Of a stretch of DNA of 25,371 bases, positions 6,997 to 14,303 are shown one piece after another. Source of the stretch: Paracoccaceae bacterium (GTDB taxonomy: Bacteria > Pseudomonadota > Alphaproteobacteria > Rhodobacterales > Rhodobacteraceae). The DNA is taken from assembly GCA_021648225.1 (NCBI GenBank), contig JAKITE010000027.1, forward strand, positions 1 to 25,371, written 5' to 3'. Below the pieces are notes generated by a model. The model had not been told where the DNA came from and did not search any database. It saw only the letters and a program-made list of their open reading frames with translations. Numbering within the stretch: the first letter of the stretch is position 1; each line of letters opens with the position of its first letter. A program made the translations under genes and the position numbers.

Positions 6997-7452
6997 CTAA
7001 GGCTTGAACGGTTCCATACCGCGCCGCGCCAATTCATCGGCGTGTTCATTTCCGGCATGGCCTGCATGGCCTTTGATCCATTGCCATGTCACGTCGTGCG
7101 GCGCGGCGGCAATTTCCAGCAATTTCCACAGATCTTCGTTTTTGATCGGCTTTTTCTGGCTGTTTTTCCAGCCATTGCGTTTCCAGCCGGTGATCCATTT
7201 GGTGATACCGTCTTTGACATAGGCGCTATCGGTAATCACTGTCATGGTGGATGGTTTTTTCATGGCGTTCAAGGCGTTGATTGCCGCCAGCAATTCCATG
7301 CGGTTATTGGTGGTGTCAGCCTCGCCGCCAAACAGTTCTTTTTGCTTGAGGATTACGCCGTTTTCACGGGCAATCAGCAAAGCGCCCCAGCCGCCCGGGC
7401 CGGGATTTCCGGAACAGGCGCCATCGGTATAGGCGATTAATTCATGGGTCAT
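6997..7452 (-). CDS. rnhA: Ribonuclease HI
   Basis: This enzyme degrades the RNA strand of RNA-DNA hybrids (Okazaki primers, R-loops). The four acidic active-site residues are Asp10 (AYTDGACSGNPGPGGWG), Glu53 (NNRMELLAAI), Asp75 (VITDSAYV) and Asp139 (GNEHADELA), with the catalytic-loop His at 129 (WIKGHAGH). The basic protrusion WKRNGWKNSQKKP (90-102), which binds the hybrid, is present. The length of 151 residues is typical. The start overlaps the ispH stop (TAATG), so it is translated as the last gene of an ispH-rnhA transcript. That pair is, as I recall, common in Rhodobacterales. Confidence 0.95.
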   Translation of the reverse strand: MTHELIAYTDGACSGNPGPGGWGALLIARENGVILKQKELFGGEADTTNNRMELLAAINALNAMKKPSTMTVITDSAYVKDGITKWITGWKRNGWKNSQKKPIKNEDLWKLLEIAAAPHDVTWQWIKGHAGHAGNEHADELARRGMEPFKP

Positions 7453-8399
7453 TAACGGGATTCTCGCAGGATTTTCGGGATTTTGAAAGAAATATTTTCT
7501 TTGGCGGTTTCGATCATTTCTATGCTGGTGTCAAACCGGTTTGAAAATGCGTCTACGACCTCGTTTACCAATATTTCGGGGGCGGATGCGCCTGCGGTTA
7601 TGCCGATGGATGTGATGCCTTTCAGGCTGCGCCAGTCAATATCGCTGGCCCGCTGGATGAGTTGGGAATAGCTGCAACCAGCGGTTTTACCAACCTCGAC
7701 CAAACGGCGTGAATTTGATGAATTTGGCGCGCCGATCACCAGCAAGGCATCAATTTTTGGCGCAATGGCACGCACCGAGGCCTGACGGTTGGTGGTGGCA
7801 TAACAGATGTCTTCTTTATGGGGGCCGATGATGGCAGGAAACCGCGCGCGCAGGGCTGTGATGATTTCAGCGCAATCATCAACGCTTAGGGTGGTCTGGG
7901 TGATAAAGGCTAGTTTTTCGGGGTCATTTGGTGTGATTGCCGCCACATCGCTGGCGGTTTCTACCAAAATTACCGCGCCATCCGGCAATTGGCCCATGGT
8001 GCCGATGGTTTCGGGGTGGCCCTCATGGCCGATCATGATCATTTGCAGGCCGTTTTGATAATGGCGTTCGGCCTCTATATGCACTTTGGAGACCAGCGGG
8101 CAGGTGGCATCGACAAACACCATATTGCGCTCGGCGGCCTTTGCCGGCACCGATTTTGGCACGCCATGCGCTGAAAATATCACCGGTCGATCATCGGGGC
8201 AATCATCGAGACTTTCGACAAAAATCGCGCCTTGTTCGCGCAGATTATCCACCACAAATTTGTTATGCACGATTTCATGGCGCACATAGACCGGCGCGCC
8301 CCATTTCTCAATGGCCAGCTCAACCATCTTGATGGCACGGTCAACCCCCGCGCAAAACCCGCGCGGCGCAGCCAGATAAAGGGTTAATGGTGGGTTCAT
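7452..8399 (-). CDS. ispH: 4-hydroxy-3-methylbut-2-enyl diphosphate reductase
   Basis: This is the last enzyme of the MEP (non-mevalonate) isoprenoid pathway. It reduces HMBPP to IPP and DMAPP using an iron-sulfur cluster. The three cluster Cys residues are C16 (PRGFCAGVDRA), C100 (DATCPLV) and C199 (DICYATTNRQ). Substrate-binding His45 (HEIVHNK), His78 (SAHGVPK) and His128 with Glu130 (GHEGHPE) are present, as is the SSNSRRLVEV block with GASAPE near the C-terminus. The length of 315 residues is typical. GGAG lies 7 bases before the ATG. It is followed with one-base overlap by rnhA and preceded by a hairpin and the NYN-domain gene. Confidence 0.95.
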   Translation of the reverse strand: MNPPLTLYLAAPRGFCAGVDRAIKMVELAIEKWGAPVYVRHEIVHNKFVVDNLREQGAIFVESLDDCPDDRPVIFSAHGVPKSVPAKAAERNMVFVDATCPLVSKVHIEAERHYQNGLQMIMIGHEGHPETIGTMGQLPDGAVILVETASDVAAITPNDPEKLAFITQTTLSVDDCAEIITALRARFPAIIGPHKEDICYATTNRQASVRAIAPKIDALLVIGAPNSSNSRRLVEVGKTAGCSYSQLIQRASDIDWRSLKGITSIGITAGASAPEILVNEVVDAFSNRFDTSIEMIETAKENISFKIPKILRESR

Positions 8400-8436
8400 T
8401 CAAATGCTCCGAATAATCCCGCGAAACTTAGCGGAA

Positions 8437-8459
8437 GGCTGGTGGAATATCCACCAGCC
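8437..8459. terminator. Perfect 10-bp hairpin between the NYN gene and ispH
   Basis: GGCTGGTGGA (8437-8446) and TCCACCAGCC (8450-8459) form a perfect stem around a 3-base ATA loop, 7 bases after the NYN stop and 37 bases before the ispH ATG. No T-run follows on either strand. It could be a weak or Rho-assisted terminator, a processing/stability element setting the ratio of the two messages, or an operator. The structure is certain and the role is not. Confidence 0.55.
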
Positions 8460-8466
8460 AAATCCT

Positions 8467-9036
8467 TTAGGTTTCTTCCAGCTCGGTATAGCTTTCTTGT
8501 ATATCGGGGCGCGGTGGCCGTCCGATTACGTCTTTCAACTCGTCCAGCTCGATGAAATTATCACATTGGCGGCGTAATTCATCGGCGATCATGGGCGGGT
8601 TGGAACGAATGGTAGACACAACCGAAACCCGCACGCCTTGGCGCTGCACGGATTCGACCATCGGGCGGAAATCACCATCGCCTGAAAAGATCACGATGTG
8701 ATCCACATGCGGCGCCAGCTCCATAGCATCGACGGTTAGTTCGATATCCATATTGCCTTTGATTTTCCGCCGACCCATAGAGTCGGTAAATTCCTTGGCC
8801 GGTTTGGTCACCATATTGTAGCCATTATAATTCAACCAATCGACCAAGGGCCTAATGGGGGAATATTCTTCGTTTTCGAGAAGGGCGGTATAGTAGAACG
8901 CCCTTAACAATTTTCCACGACGCATGAATTCCGTGCGTAGCAGTTTATAGTCGATATCAAATCCCAATGCCTTGGCGGCTGCATAGAGGTTAGACCCGTC
9001 AATGAACAGCGCCAGCCGTTCGTCTCTGTAAAACAT
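8467..9036 (-). CDS. NYN-domain (LabA/DUF88-like) putative ribonuclease
   Basis: This 189-residue protein has a NYN/PIN-like nuclease fold. The acidic residues expected to bind metal are Asp13 with Asn16 (LALFIDGSNLYAA), Asp97 and Asp103 (KGNMDIELTVDAME), and Asp120 with Asp122 (IFSGDGDFRPMV). The acidic tail DELKDVIGR...YTELEET lacks any further domain. Known NYN relatives cut RNA, but the target of this bacterial subgroup is not established, so ribonuclease activity is a family-level inference. A good AAGGTGG ribosome site precedes the ATG. It is divergent from folK across a 96-base gap and upstream of ispH-rnhA. This position next to folK-rpoZ-rel is one I remember from other Rhodobacterales, suggesting a core function. 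Confidence 0.85.
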   Translation of the reverse strand: MFYRDERLALFIDGSNLYAAAKALGFDIDYKLLRTEFMRRGKLLRAFYYTALLENEEYSPIRPLVDWLNYNGYNMVTKPAKEFTDSMGRRKIKGNMDIELTVDAMELAPHVDHIVIFSGDGDFRPMVESVQRQGVRVSVVSTIRSNPPMIADELRRQCDNFIELDELKDVIGRPPRPDIQESYTELEET

Positions 9037-9132
9037 TTAGTTTCCACCTTAATTGATAGAATTGCTTATGCGGCCTCCGGGCAGTAATGTCTCGAAACGC
9101 AGTCAGCGTGAAAGAACCGAAAATATAGCTTT

Positions 9133-9732
9133 ATGGCCCAGTTACAACCCCGCATTTCCCTTAAAAACCCCATGCAAGGTTATGTCGCGCTTGGTTCCAA
9201 CCTATCAGGCAATGCCGGAGGGCCAAAGGCGGTGTTAACCCATTCGCTTAAGTTGTTCGCGGGCGAATCGATTGAAATTTTGCAGCAAAGCTATTGGTAT
9301 CGCAGTGCGGCTTTTCCGGCGGGGTCGGGGCCGGATTATGTAAATGCGGTGGTTGAGATTAGCAGTGATCTTGGTGCGGCGGCGGTTTTGGCAGCGTTGC
9401 ACCGGATCGAGGCTGAAACGGGGCGGGTGCGGGGCGCGCGATGGGGTGCGCGGGTCTGTGACCTTGATTTGCTGGCATATGGCGATTTGGTCTGTCCTGA
9501 TTTGATGGGGTTTCGGCACTGGTTTGAATTGCCGTTGGCGCAGCAAAAAACCACCATGCCGGAACAGCTGATTTTGCCGCATCCGCGCATACAGGACAGA
9601 GCATTTGTGTTGGTGCCGTTTGATGATATTGCGCCCGGTTGGCGGCATCCTGTGCTGGGTAAAACGGTTGCCCGGATGAAAGCGGAATTATCCGGTGACG
9701 ACCTCAAATCTGTTCAGCGAATTTCCTTGTAA
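9133..9732 (+). CDS. folK: 6-hydroxymethyl-7,8-dihydropterin pyrophosphokinase
   Basis: HPPK transfers pyrophosphate from ATP to hydroxymethyl-dihydropterin in folate synthesis. Seen motifs are VALGSNLSG (N-terminal), YWYRSAAFPAGSGPDYVNAVVEI, the RWGARVCDLDLLAYGD block with the two Mg-binding Asp residues, and LILPHPRIQDRAFVLVPFDDIAP. The 199-residue length includes an insertion (VCPDLMGFRHWFELPLAQQ) that I associate with Rhodobacterales homologues. The start is uncertain: ATG 9133 gives a 13-residue leader before a second ATG at 9172 (MQGYVALGSNL), and neither has a good ribosome site. It is the first gene of the long plus-strand cluster. Confidence 0.92.
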   Translation: MAQLQPRISLKNPMQGYVALGSNLSGNAGGPKAVLTHSLKLFAGESIEILQQSYWYRSAAFPAGSGPDYVNAVVEISSDLGAAAVLAALHRIEAETGRVRGARWGARVCDLDLLAYGDLVCPDLMGFRHWFELPLAQQKTTMPEQLILPHPRIQDRAFVLVPFDDIAPGWRHPVLGKTVARMKAELSGDDLKSVQRISL

Positions 9733-9741
9733 TAGAAACAG

Positions 9742-9766
9742 TTGGCCCCTTGCGTTTCTGGGCCAA
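9742..9766 (+). terminator. Hairpin between folK and rpoZ
   Basis: TTGGCCC (9742-9748) and GGGCCAA (9760-9766) are perfect 7-base arms around an 11-base loop, 10 bases past the folK stop. There is no T-run, so it is at best a weak terminator or processing site. It overlaps a possible rpoZ promoter (TTGCGT at 9750-9755, TACATA after 17 bases). Confidence 0.35.
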
Positions 9767-9813
9767 GCGCATTACATAACGGCTTTCTCAGGATCACAAT
9801 TGGAGCAATCCGC

Positions 9814-10167
9814 ATGGCACGCGTAACCGTTGAAGACTGCATTGACAAAATCCCGAATCATTTTGATTTGGTGATCATGGCCGCCCATCGCGCGCGCCAG
9901 CTGGCTGCGGGCGCTGAAATTACCGTCCCGCGCAACAATGATAAAAACCCGGTTGTGGCCCTGCGCGAGATTGCCGAGGAAACTTTGACGGCCACTGCCA
10001 TTCGCGAATCAGCTATTGAAGCCTTGCAAAGCCAGAACGAGGTTGACGAGCCGGAAGAAGATTCCATGCCGTTGCTGATGGAAAAAGAATCGGTGGACGA
10101 GCCAGAGGATGACATGTCCGAAGAAAAAATGCTGCGCGCCTTGATGGAAGCCCAAAGCGCCAGCTAG
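9814..10167 (+). CDS. rpoZ: RNA polymerase omega subunit
   Basis: This small subunit helps assemble and stabilise RNA polymerase and takes part in the ppGpp response. The conserved start MARVTVEDCIDKIPNHFDLV, AAHRARQL (34-41) and DKNPVVALREIAEE (55-68) are present. The tail after residue 75 is long, acidic and low in complexity, usual for alphaproteobacterial omega. The frame is open further upstream, but ATG 9814 has GGAG about 9 bases before it and matches the family exactly, giving 117 residues. It lies 12 bases before rel/spoT, the classic pairing of omega with the ppGpp enzyme. Confidence 0.95.
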   Translation: MARVTVEDCIDKIPNHFDLVIMAAHRARQLAAGAEITVPRNNDKNPVVALREIAEETLTATAIRESAIEALQSQNEVDEPEEDSMPLLMEKESVDEPEDDMSEEKMLRALMEAQSAS

Positions 10168-10179
10168 TCTGGAGACATC

Positions 10180-12324
10180 ATGATCGAAGTCGAAGAACTA
10201 ATCGGTCTGGTCGAAGCCTATAATCCTGTTTGCGATGCGGAAATGATCCGGCGTGCCTATGCCTATGGCCTGGCCGCCCATGAAGGGCAATTCCGCCATT
10301 CCGGCGAACCTTATTTCAGCCACCCGATTGCGGTCGCGGCCCTGCTGACCGAGGTCAAGCTGGATGATGCCACCATCATTACCGCCCTGTTGCATGACAC
10401 GATCGAGGACACCAAAGCCACCTATAAAGAGCTGGCGATGTTGTTCACGCCTGAAATCGCCGAACTGGTCGACGGGGTTACCAAGCTGACCAATCTGGAA
10501 TTGTCATCGGTTGAAACCAAACAGGCCGAGAATTTTCGCAAATTGCTGTTGGCCATGTCCAAGGATCTGCGGGTTTTATTGGTAAAGCTGGCCGACCGTT
10601 TGCACAATATGCGCACCATCAAGGCGATGGACCCGGAAAAACAACAGCAAAAAGCCCATGAAACCATGGAAATATATGCGCCATTGGCGGGCCGTATGGG
10701 TATGCAATACATGCGCGAAGAACTGGAAGACCTGTGTTTTCGGGTGCTGAACCCCGATGCGCGCAATTCCATCATGCGGCGGTTTATTAACCTGCGCAAT
10801 GAAACCGGCGATCTGATTCCGCAAATTACCGAAGACATTCGCAAGGCGCTGGATACGGCGGGTGTGGATGCGCGGGTTAAAGGCCGTGAAAAACGGCCCT
10901 ATTCGATCTGGCGCAAAATGCAGGAAAACAAAGAGGGCTTTAACCGGCTTTCCGACATTTACGGATTCCGGATTATTACCGATAATGTTCAGGATGCTTA
11001 TGTGGCTTTGGGCGCGGTGCATCAGCGTTGGTCAGCGGTGCCCGGGCGGTTCAAGGATTATATCTCGCAGCCCAAATCCAACGGGTATCGTTCCATTCAA
11101 ACCACGGTTTCGGGGCGCAATGCCAAACGGGTTGAAATCCAGATCCGCACCGAGGAAATGAATCAGGTGGCAGAATCCGGCATTGCGGCGCATTGGTCGT
11201 ATCGCGATGGGCAACGGGTGGAAAACCGCTTTACCGTGGATCCGTTCAGCTGGCTGCGCAGTTTGGCGGAACGGTTCGAGGCCTCTGAAAACCCTGATGA
11301 GTTTCTGGAACATGTTAAGCTGGATATGTTTAACGATCAGGTTTTCTGTTTTACCCCCAAGGGCGAGGTGATCAAATTACCGCGCGGCGCCACCCCGATT
11401 GATTTTGCCTATGCCATTCATACCGCGCTTGGCGATAGTTGTGTGGGCGCAAAAGTAGACGGGCAGCGGGTGCCGCTTTGGACCCGTTTACGTAATGGCC
11501 AATCGGTGGATGTTATTCGTGCCGAGGGCCAGCGCCCGCAGGCCAGCTGGGAAGAAATGGTTGTAACCGGCCGTGCCAAATCGGCAATTCGCAAATATCT
11601 GCGCGAAGAAAACCGCGATGCCCATATTCGGCTGGGCCGCGAAATTGCCCGGGTTTCGTTTGAACGCATTAATAAAAAAGCGACGGACAAGGCGCTGCTG
11701 ACCGCAGCCAAAGCCATGCAATACAGCTCGGCTGATGAATTGCTGGCCTGTCTGGGTGCGGCTGAAATTACCGGGCATGACGTGTTGCGCGCGCTTTACC
11801 CCGAATTGGTGCGCGATACGGTGCCCCCGATTGCATCGGATGATGATGATCGGGTGATCGGGCTTCAGCCTGATCAAAGCGCCACCGCCGCACCTTGTTG
11901 CGGGCCGGTTCCGGGCGAACGTATTGTCGGGATTGCGGTGCGCGGGCGCGGCGTTGTTATCCATTCGATTGAATGCGGGGCATTGGAAGAATATGAAAAT
12001 GACCCTGATAAATGGATTGATCTGCGCTGGACTCTCGAATCAGGTCGGGCCTGTAACAATGCTCGGCTGGTTATCACTATGGCCAATGATGCGGGGGTTC
12101 TGGGGCGGATATGCACCTTGATCGGCGAACATCGCGCCAATATTGTTAATATTGACTTTACCGATCGCAAACCGGATTTTTACCGGATGCGGTTAGAAAT
12201 CATGGTGCGGGATATCGAACACCTGACCAATATTCAAACCGCGATCGAGGCGGATTCAGATATTGCCGAGGTTAAGCGGTATCGCAATACCAGTTTTACC
12301 AATGACAAAGGCAGCGGAATTTGA
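10180..12324 (+). CDS. Bifunctional (p)ppGpp synthetase/hydrolase (Rel/SpoT, RSH)
   Basis: This long RSH protein makes and degrades the alarmone (p)ppGpp. Domains in order are: the HD hydrolase (about 30-190) with His48 (YFSHPIAVA), the HDTIEDT pair at 72-78 and LADRLHNMRT (137-146); the synthetase (about 230-345) with RPYSIWRKM, YGFRIIT and PGRFKDYISQPKSNGYRS; TGS (about 385-445, FCFTPKGEVIKLPRGATP); a Cys-Cys region (CCGPVPGERIVGI); and a C-terminal ACT domain (about 640-714). The RFKD motif (290-293) is the RXKD form associated with bifunctional enzymes rather than the EXDD form of RelA-only synthetases. The hydrolase motifs are also intact, so both activities are expected. The length of 714 residues is normal and GGAG precedes the ATG. 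Likely the single long RSH of the cell, as is usual in alphaproteobacteria. Confidence 0.95.
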   Translation: MIEVEELIGLVEAYNPVCDAEMIRRAYAYGLAAHEGQFRHSGEPYFSHPIAVAALLTEVKLDDATIITALLHDTIEDTKATYKELAMLFTPEIAELVDGVTKLTNLELSSVETKQAENFRKLLLAMSKDLRVLLVKLADRLHNMRTIKAMDPEKQQQKAHETMEIYAPLAGRMGMQYMREELEDLCFRVLNPDARNSIMRRFINLRNETGDLIPQITEDIRKALDTAGVDARVKGREKRPYSIWRKMQENKEGFNRLSDIYGFRIITDNVQDAYVALGAVHQRWSAVPGRFKDYISQPKSNGYRSIQTTVSGRNAKRVEIQIRTEEMNQVAESGIAAHWSYRDGQRVENRFTVDPFSWLRSLAERFEASENPDEFLEHVKLDMFNDQVFCFTPKGEVIKLPRGATPIDFAYAIHTALGDSCVGAKVDGQRVPLWTRLRNGQSVDVIRAEGQRPQASWEEMVVTGRAKSAIRKYLREENRDAHIRLGREIARVSFERINKKATDKALLTAAKAMQYSSADELLACLGAAEITGHDVLRALYPELVRDTVPPIASDDDDRVIGLQPDQSATAAPCCGPVPGERIVGIAVRGRGVVIHSIECGALEEYENDPDKWIDLRWTLESGRACNNARLVITMANDAGVLGRICTLIGEHRANIVNIDFTDRKPDFYRMRLEIMVRDIEHLTNIQTAIEADSDIAEVKRYRNTSFTNDKGSGI

Positions 12325-12356
12325 AAAATCTGTCTAAACGGAACAGGGGCTAGGCC

Positions 12357-12992
12357 ATGGTGTTCAAGCGGCGTGACCGGCTTCCGTTTTTGCAAAGGCT
12401 GCGGGAATCTGTTTTGCCACGCACCGGATGGTTGCGCGCTGTCAAATATATTGGTTTGCGGATCAAACGCTTGCCCGATACGCCGCACCGCATCGCGCTT
12501 GGGCTTGCCATTGGTATGATGGTCTCGTTTACGCCGTTTTTCGGGCTGCATATGCTGTTGGGTATCATTGTTGCGCGGCTGTTTCGCGCCAACGGGCTGG
12601 CAGGGTTTTTGGGCACGTTTTTTGGCAATCCGCTGACCTTTCCGTTTATTGTCGGCATGTCATTCGGGCTGGGCCGCTGGATTACCGGCGCCGAGGGCGA
12701 GGCCCTGACAACTGCAAAAGTGCATGAAAGTTTTTATCAGGCGTTTCAGGGGCTAAAAGCCACGGTCAAAAGCTGGTTTGGTTTTGGTCATAGCGAAATT
12801 GAAAAAATGGCAGGGTTCTGGCACGAGATATTCTGGCCGTATTTACTGGGCGGTATTCTTGCGGGGCCGGTTTTCGGGCTGCTGACCTATTTTCTGGCGC
12901 GACCAATGATTCAGGCTTATCAAAATCACCGGCGCAAGAAACTTATGGCCAAAATTCGCAAACAGGCAGCATCTGATCGCGCGGAGGGCTGA
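12357..12992 (+). CDS. DUF2062-domain membrane protein
   Basis: This 211-residue protein has the DUF2062 pattern. A basic N-terminus (MVFKRRDRLPFLQRLRESVLPR) is followed by TPHRIALGLAIGMMVSFTPFFGLHMLLG (about 41-68), a hydrophobic stretch with FGNPLTFPFIVGMSFGLG (about 88-106), and a last membrane segment near 160-180 followed by a basic tail (HRRKKLMAKIRKQ). Three or so membrane segments are expected. The function of the family is not established. The same domain is fused to glycosyltransferases in some bacteria, but here it stands alone. It lies 32 bases after rel and 51 bases before pdxJ on the same strand, a position I recall as conserved in Rhodobacterales. Confidence 0.88.
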   Translation: MVFKRRDRLPFLQRLRESVLPRTGWLRAVKYIGLRIKRLPDTPHRIALGLAIGMMVSFTPFFGLHMLLGIIVARLFRANGLAGFLGTFFGNPLTFPFIVGMSFGLGRWITGAEGEALTTAKVHESFYQAFQGLKATVKSWFGFGHSEIEKMAGFWHEIFWPYLLGGILAGPVFGLLTYFLARPMIQAYQNHRRKKLMAKIRKQAASDRAEG

Positions 12993-13043
12993 CAAGCCGG
13001 TTTTTTTGCGTTACTGCGGAATCACCTTGTTAGGAGAATGGAA

Positions 13044-13832
13044 ATGGCCCTTTTAGCTTCTGAACCGCTTGGATATTTACGCCTCGGATTAAATATCGAC
13101 CATGTTGCCACGGTGCGAAATGCGCGCGGCAGCACCTATCCGGACCCGACCCGCGCCGCATTACTGGCCCAGGCCGCGGGTGCCGATGGCATTACTGCAC
13201 ATCTGCGCGAAGACCGTCGCCATATTACCGATTCAGATATTGATGCGTTAATGGCCAATATTGGTTTACCGTTAAACTTTGAAATGGCGGCAACGGATGA
13301 AATGCAAAAAATTGCGTTGCGTCACACCCCTCATGCGGTGTGTATCGTGCCCGAAAAGCGCGAGGAGCTAACCACAGAAGGCGGGCTTGATCTGGCGCGC
13401 GACGAAAACCGGATTGCTGATTTTATTGCGCCCCTGCGCGAGGCAGGGTGCCGCGTTTCGATTTTTCTGGCCAGTGACCAACGCCAGATCGAATCTGCGG
13501 CGCGCATCGGCGCACCGGTGGTTGAATTGCATGTCGGCCCCTATTGTGATGCCCATCATGAAGGTGATTTTGCCAAAAGCGATGTGGAATTTGAAAAGCT
13601 GAAATCCATGGCGCAATTGGCCTATGAGTTGGGGCTGGAGGTGCATGCGGGCCATGGCATTACCTATGACACCGTAAAACCAATCGCGGCTTTGCCGGAA
13701 ATTATGGAATTGAATATTGGCCATTTTCTGATTGGCGAAGCGATCTTTTCAGGGCTTGATTCCGCCATCCGCCGGATGCGCGGATTGATGGACGAAGCGC
13801 GCCGCGAAGCCATCGGGGTGACAGTGGCGTGA
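13044..13832 (+). CDS. pdxJ: Pyridoxine 5'-phosphate synthase
   Basis: This enzyme condenses 1-deoxy-D-xylulose 5-phosphate with 3-amino-2-oxopropyl phosphate to give pyridoxine 5'-phosphate, the last step of DXP-dependent vitamin B6 synthesis. TIM-barrel motifs seen are LGLNIDHVATVRNARG near the start, DGITAHLREDRRHI, NFEMAATDEM, IVPEKREELTTEGGLD, VELHVGPYCDAH and VHAGHGITYDTV. ATG codons occur at 13038 and 13044. The AGGAG at 13032-13036 is only 1 base from the first but 7 from the second, so 13044 is chosen (262 residues). It overlaps acpS by 4 bases. PLP made here is the cofactor of enzymes such as the PatB-type lyase in this window. Confidence 0.94.
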   Translation: MALLASEPLGYLRLGLNIDHVATVRNARGSTYPDPTRAALLAQAAGADGITAHLREDRRHITDSDIDALMANIGLPLNFEMAATDEMQKIALRHTPHAVCIVPEKREELTTEGGLDLARDENRIADFIAPLREAGCRVSIFLASDQRQIESAARIGAPVVELHVGPYCDAHHEGDFAKSDVEFEKLKSMAQLAYELGLEVHAGHGITYDTVKPIAALPEIMELNIGHFLIGEAIFSGLDSAIRRMRGLMDEARREAIGVTVA

Positions 13833-14227
13833 TTATCGGCATAGGTTCGGATCTTGCAAATATTGAGCGTATAACCGCCACGTTGGAACGGTTCGGGGAT
13901 CGATTCGTGCAACGTGTGTTTTCCGAGGTAGAACAAAAAACCGCTGAGCGGCGGGAGAAATCAGCCGAAACCTATGCCAAAAGATGGGCCGCAAAAGAAG
14001 CCTGCTCCAAAGCCTTGGGAACCGGGCTGCGCATGGGGGTTGCATGGCGCGAAATGACAGTGCGAAACCTGCAAACCGGACAACCAACCATGCATGTAAC
14101 CGGTGGTGCTGCGGAACGGCTGGCCAAGATGACGCCAAAGGGTCATACCGCTCATATTTATGTTACCCTTACCGATGATCACCCTTGGGCACAGGCCTTT
14201 GTGGTGATCGAGGCCTTGCCGGATTAA
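13829..14227 (+). CDS. acpS: Holo-[acyl-carrier-protein] synthase
   Basis: AcpS transfers the 4'-phosphopantetheine arm of CoA to apo-ACP, activating it for fatty-acid synthesis. The N-terminal GIGSDLANIERI carries the Mg-binding Asp8, and KRWAAKEACSKALGTG carries Glu57. The length of 132 residues is normal. The start is GTG, overlapping the pdxJ stop as GTGA (13829-13832), so translation is probably coupled. The pdxJ-acpS-lepB-rnc-era order is widely shared among proteobacteria. Confidence 0.94.
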   Translation: MIIGIGSDLANIERITATLERFGDRFVQRVFSEVEQKTAERREKSAETYAKRWAAKEACSKALGTGLRMGVAWREMTVRNLQTGQPTMHVTGGAAERLAKMTPKGHTAHIYVTLTDDHPWAQAFVVIEALPD

Positions 14228-14236
14228 TAGCTGGCC

Positions 14237-14265
14237 TTGACTCGGGCTCGTTGCCGCGCCACATA
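14237..14265 (+). promoter_or_regulatory. Candidate promoter in the acpS-lepB gap
   Basis: TTGACT (14237-14242) is followed after 17 bases by CACATA (14260-14265), or ACATAG with 18. The 76-base gap is among the larger ones in this otherwise tight cluster, and lepB lacks a visible ribosome site, so a separate lepB-rnc-era promoter is plausible. Call made by eye. Confidence 0.35.
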
Positions 14266-14303
14266 GCACTCTAACCTTCAAATTATCAGAAAAATTCATA
14301 AAT

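Noticed and set aside
6342..7067. 241-codon minus-strand frame opposite fmt
   Set aside because: It covers fmt and part of rnhA in the wrong frame, and its Pro/Arg/Gln/His-rich translation is typical of a shadow.
9053..9238. 61-codon frame between the NYN gene and folK
   Set aside because: It overlaps folK out of frame, lacks a ribosome site and has no family resemblance.
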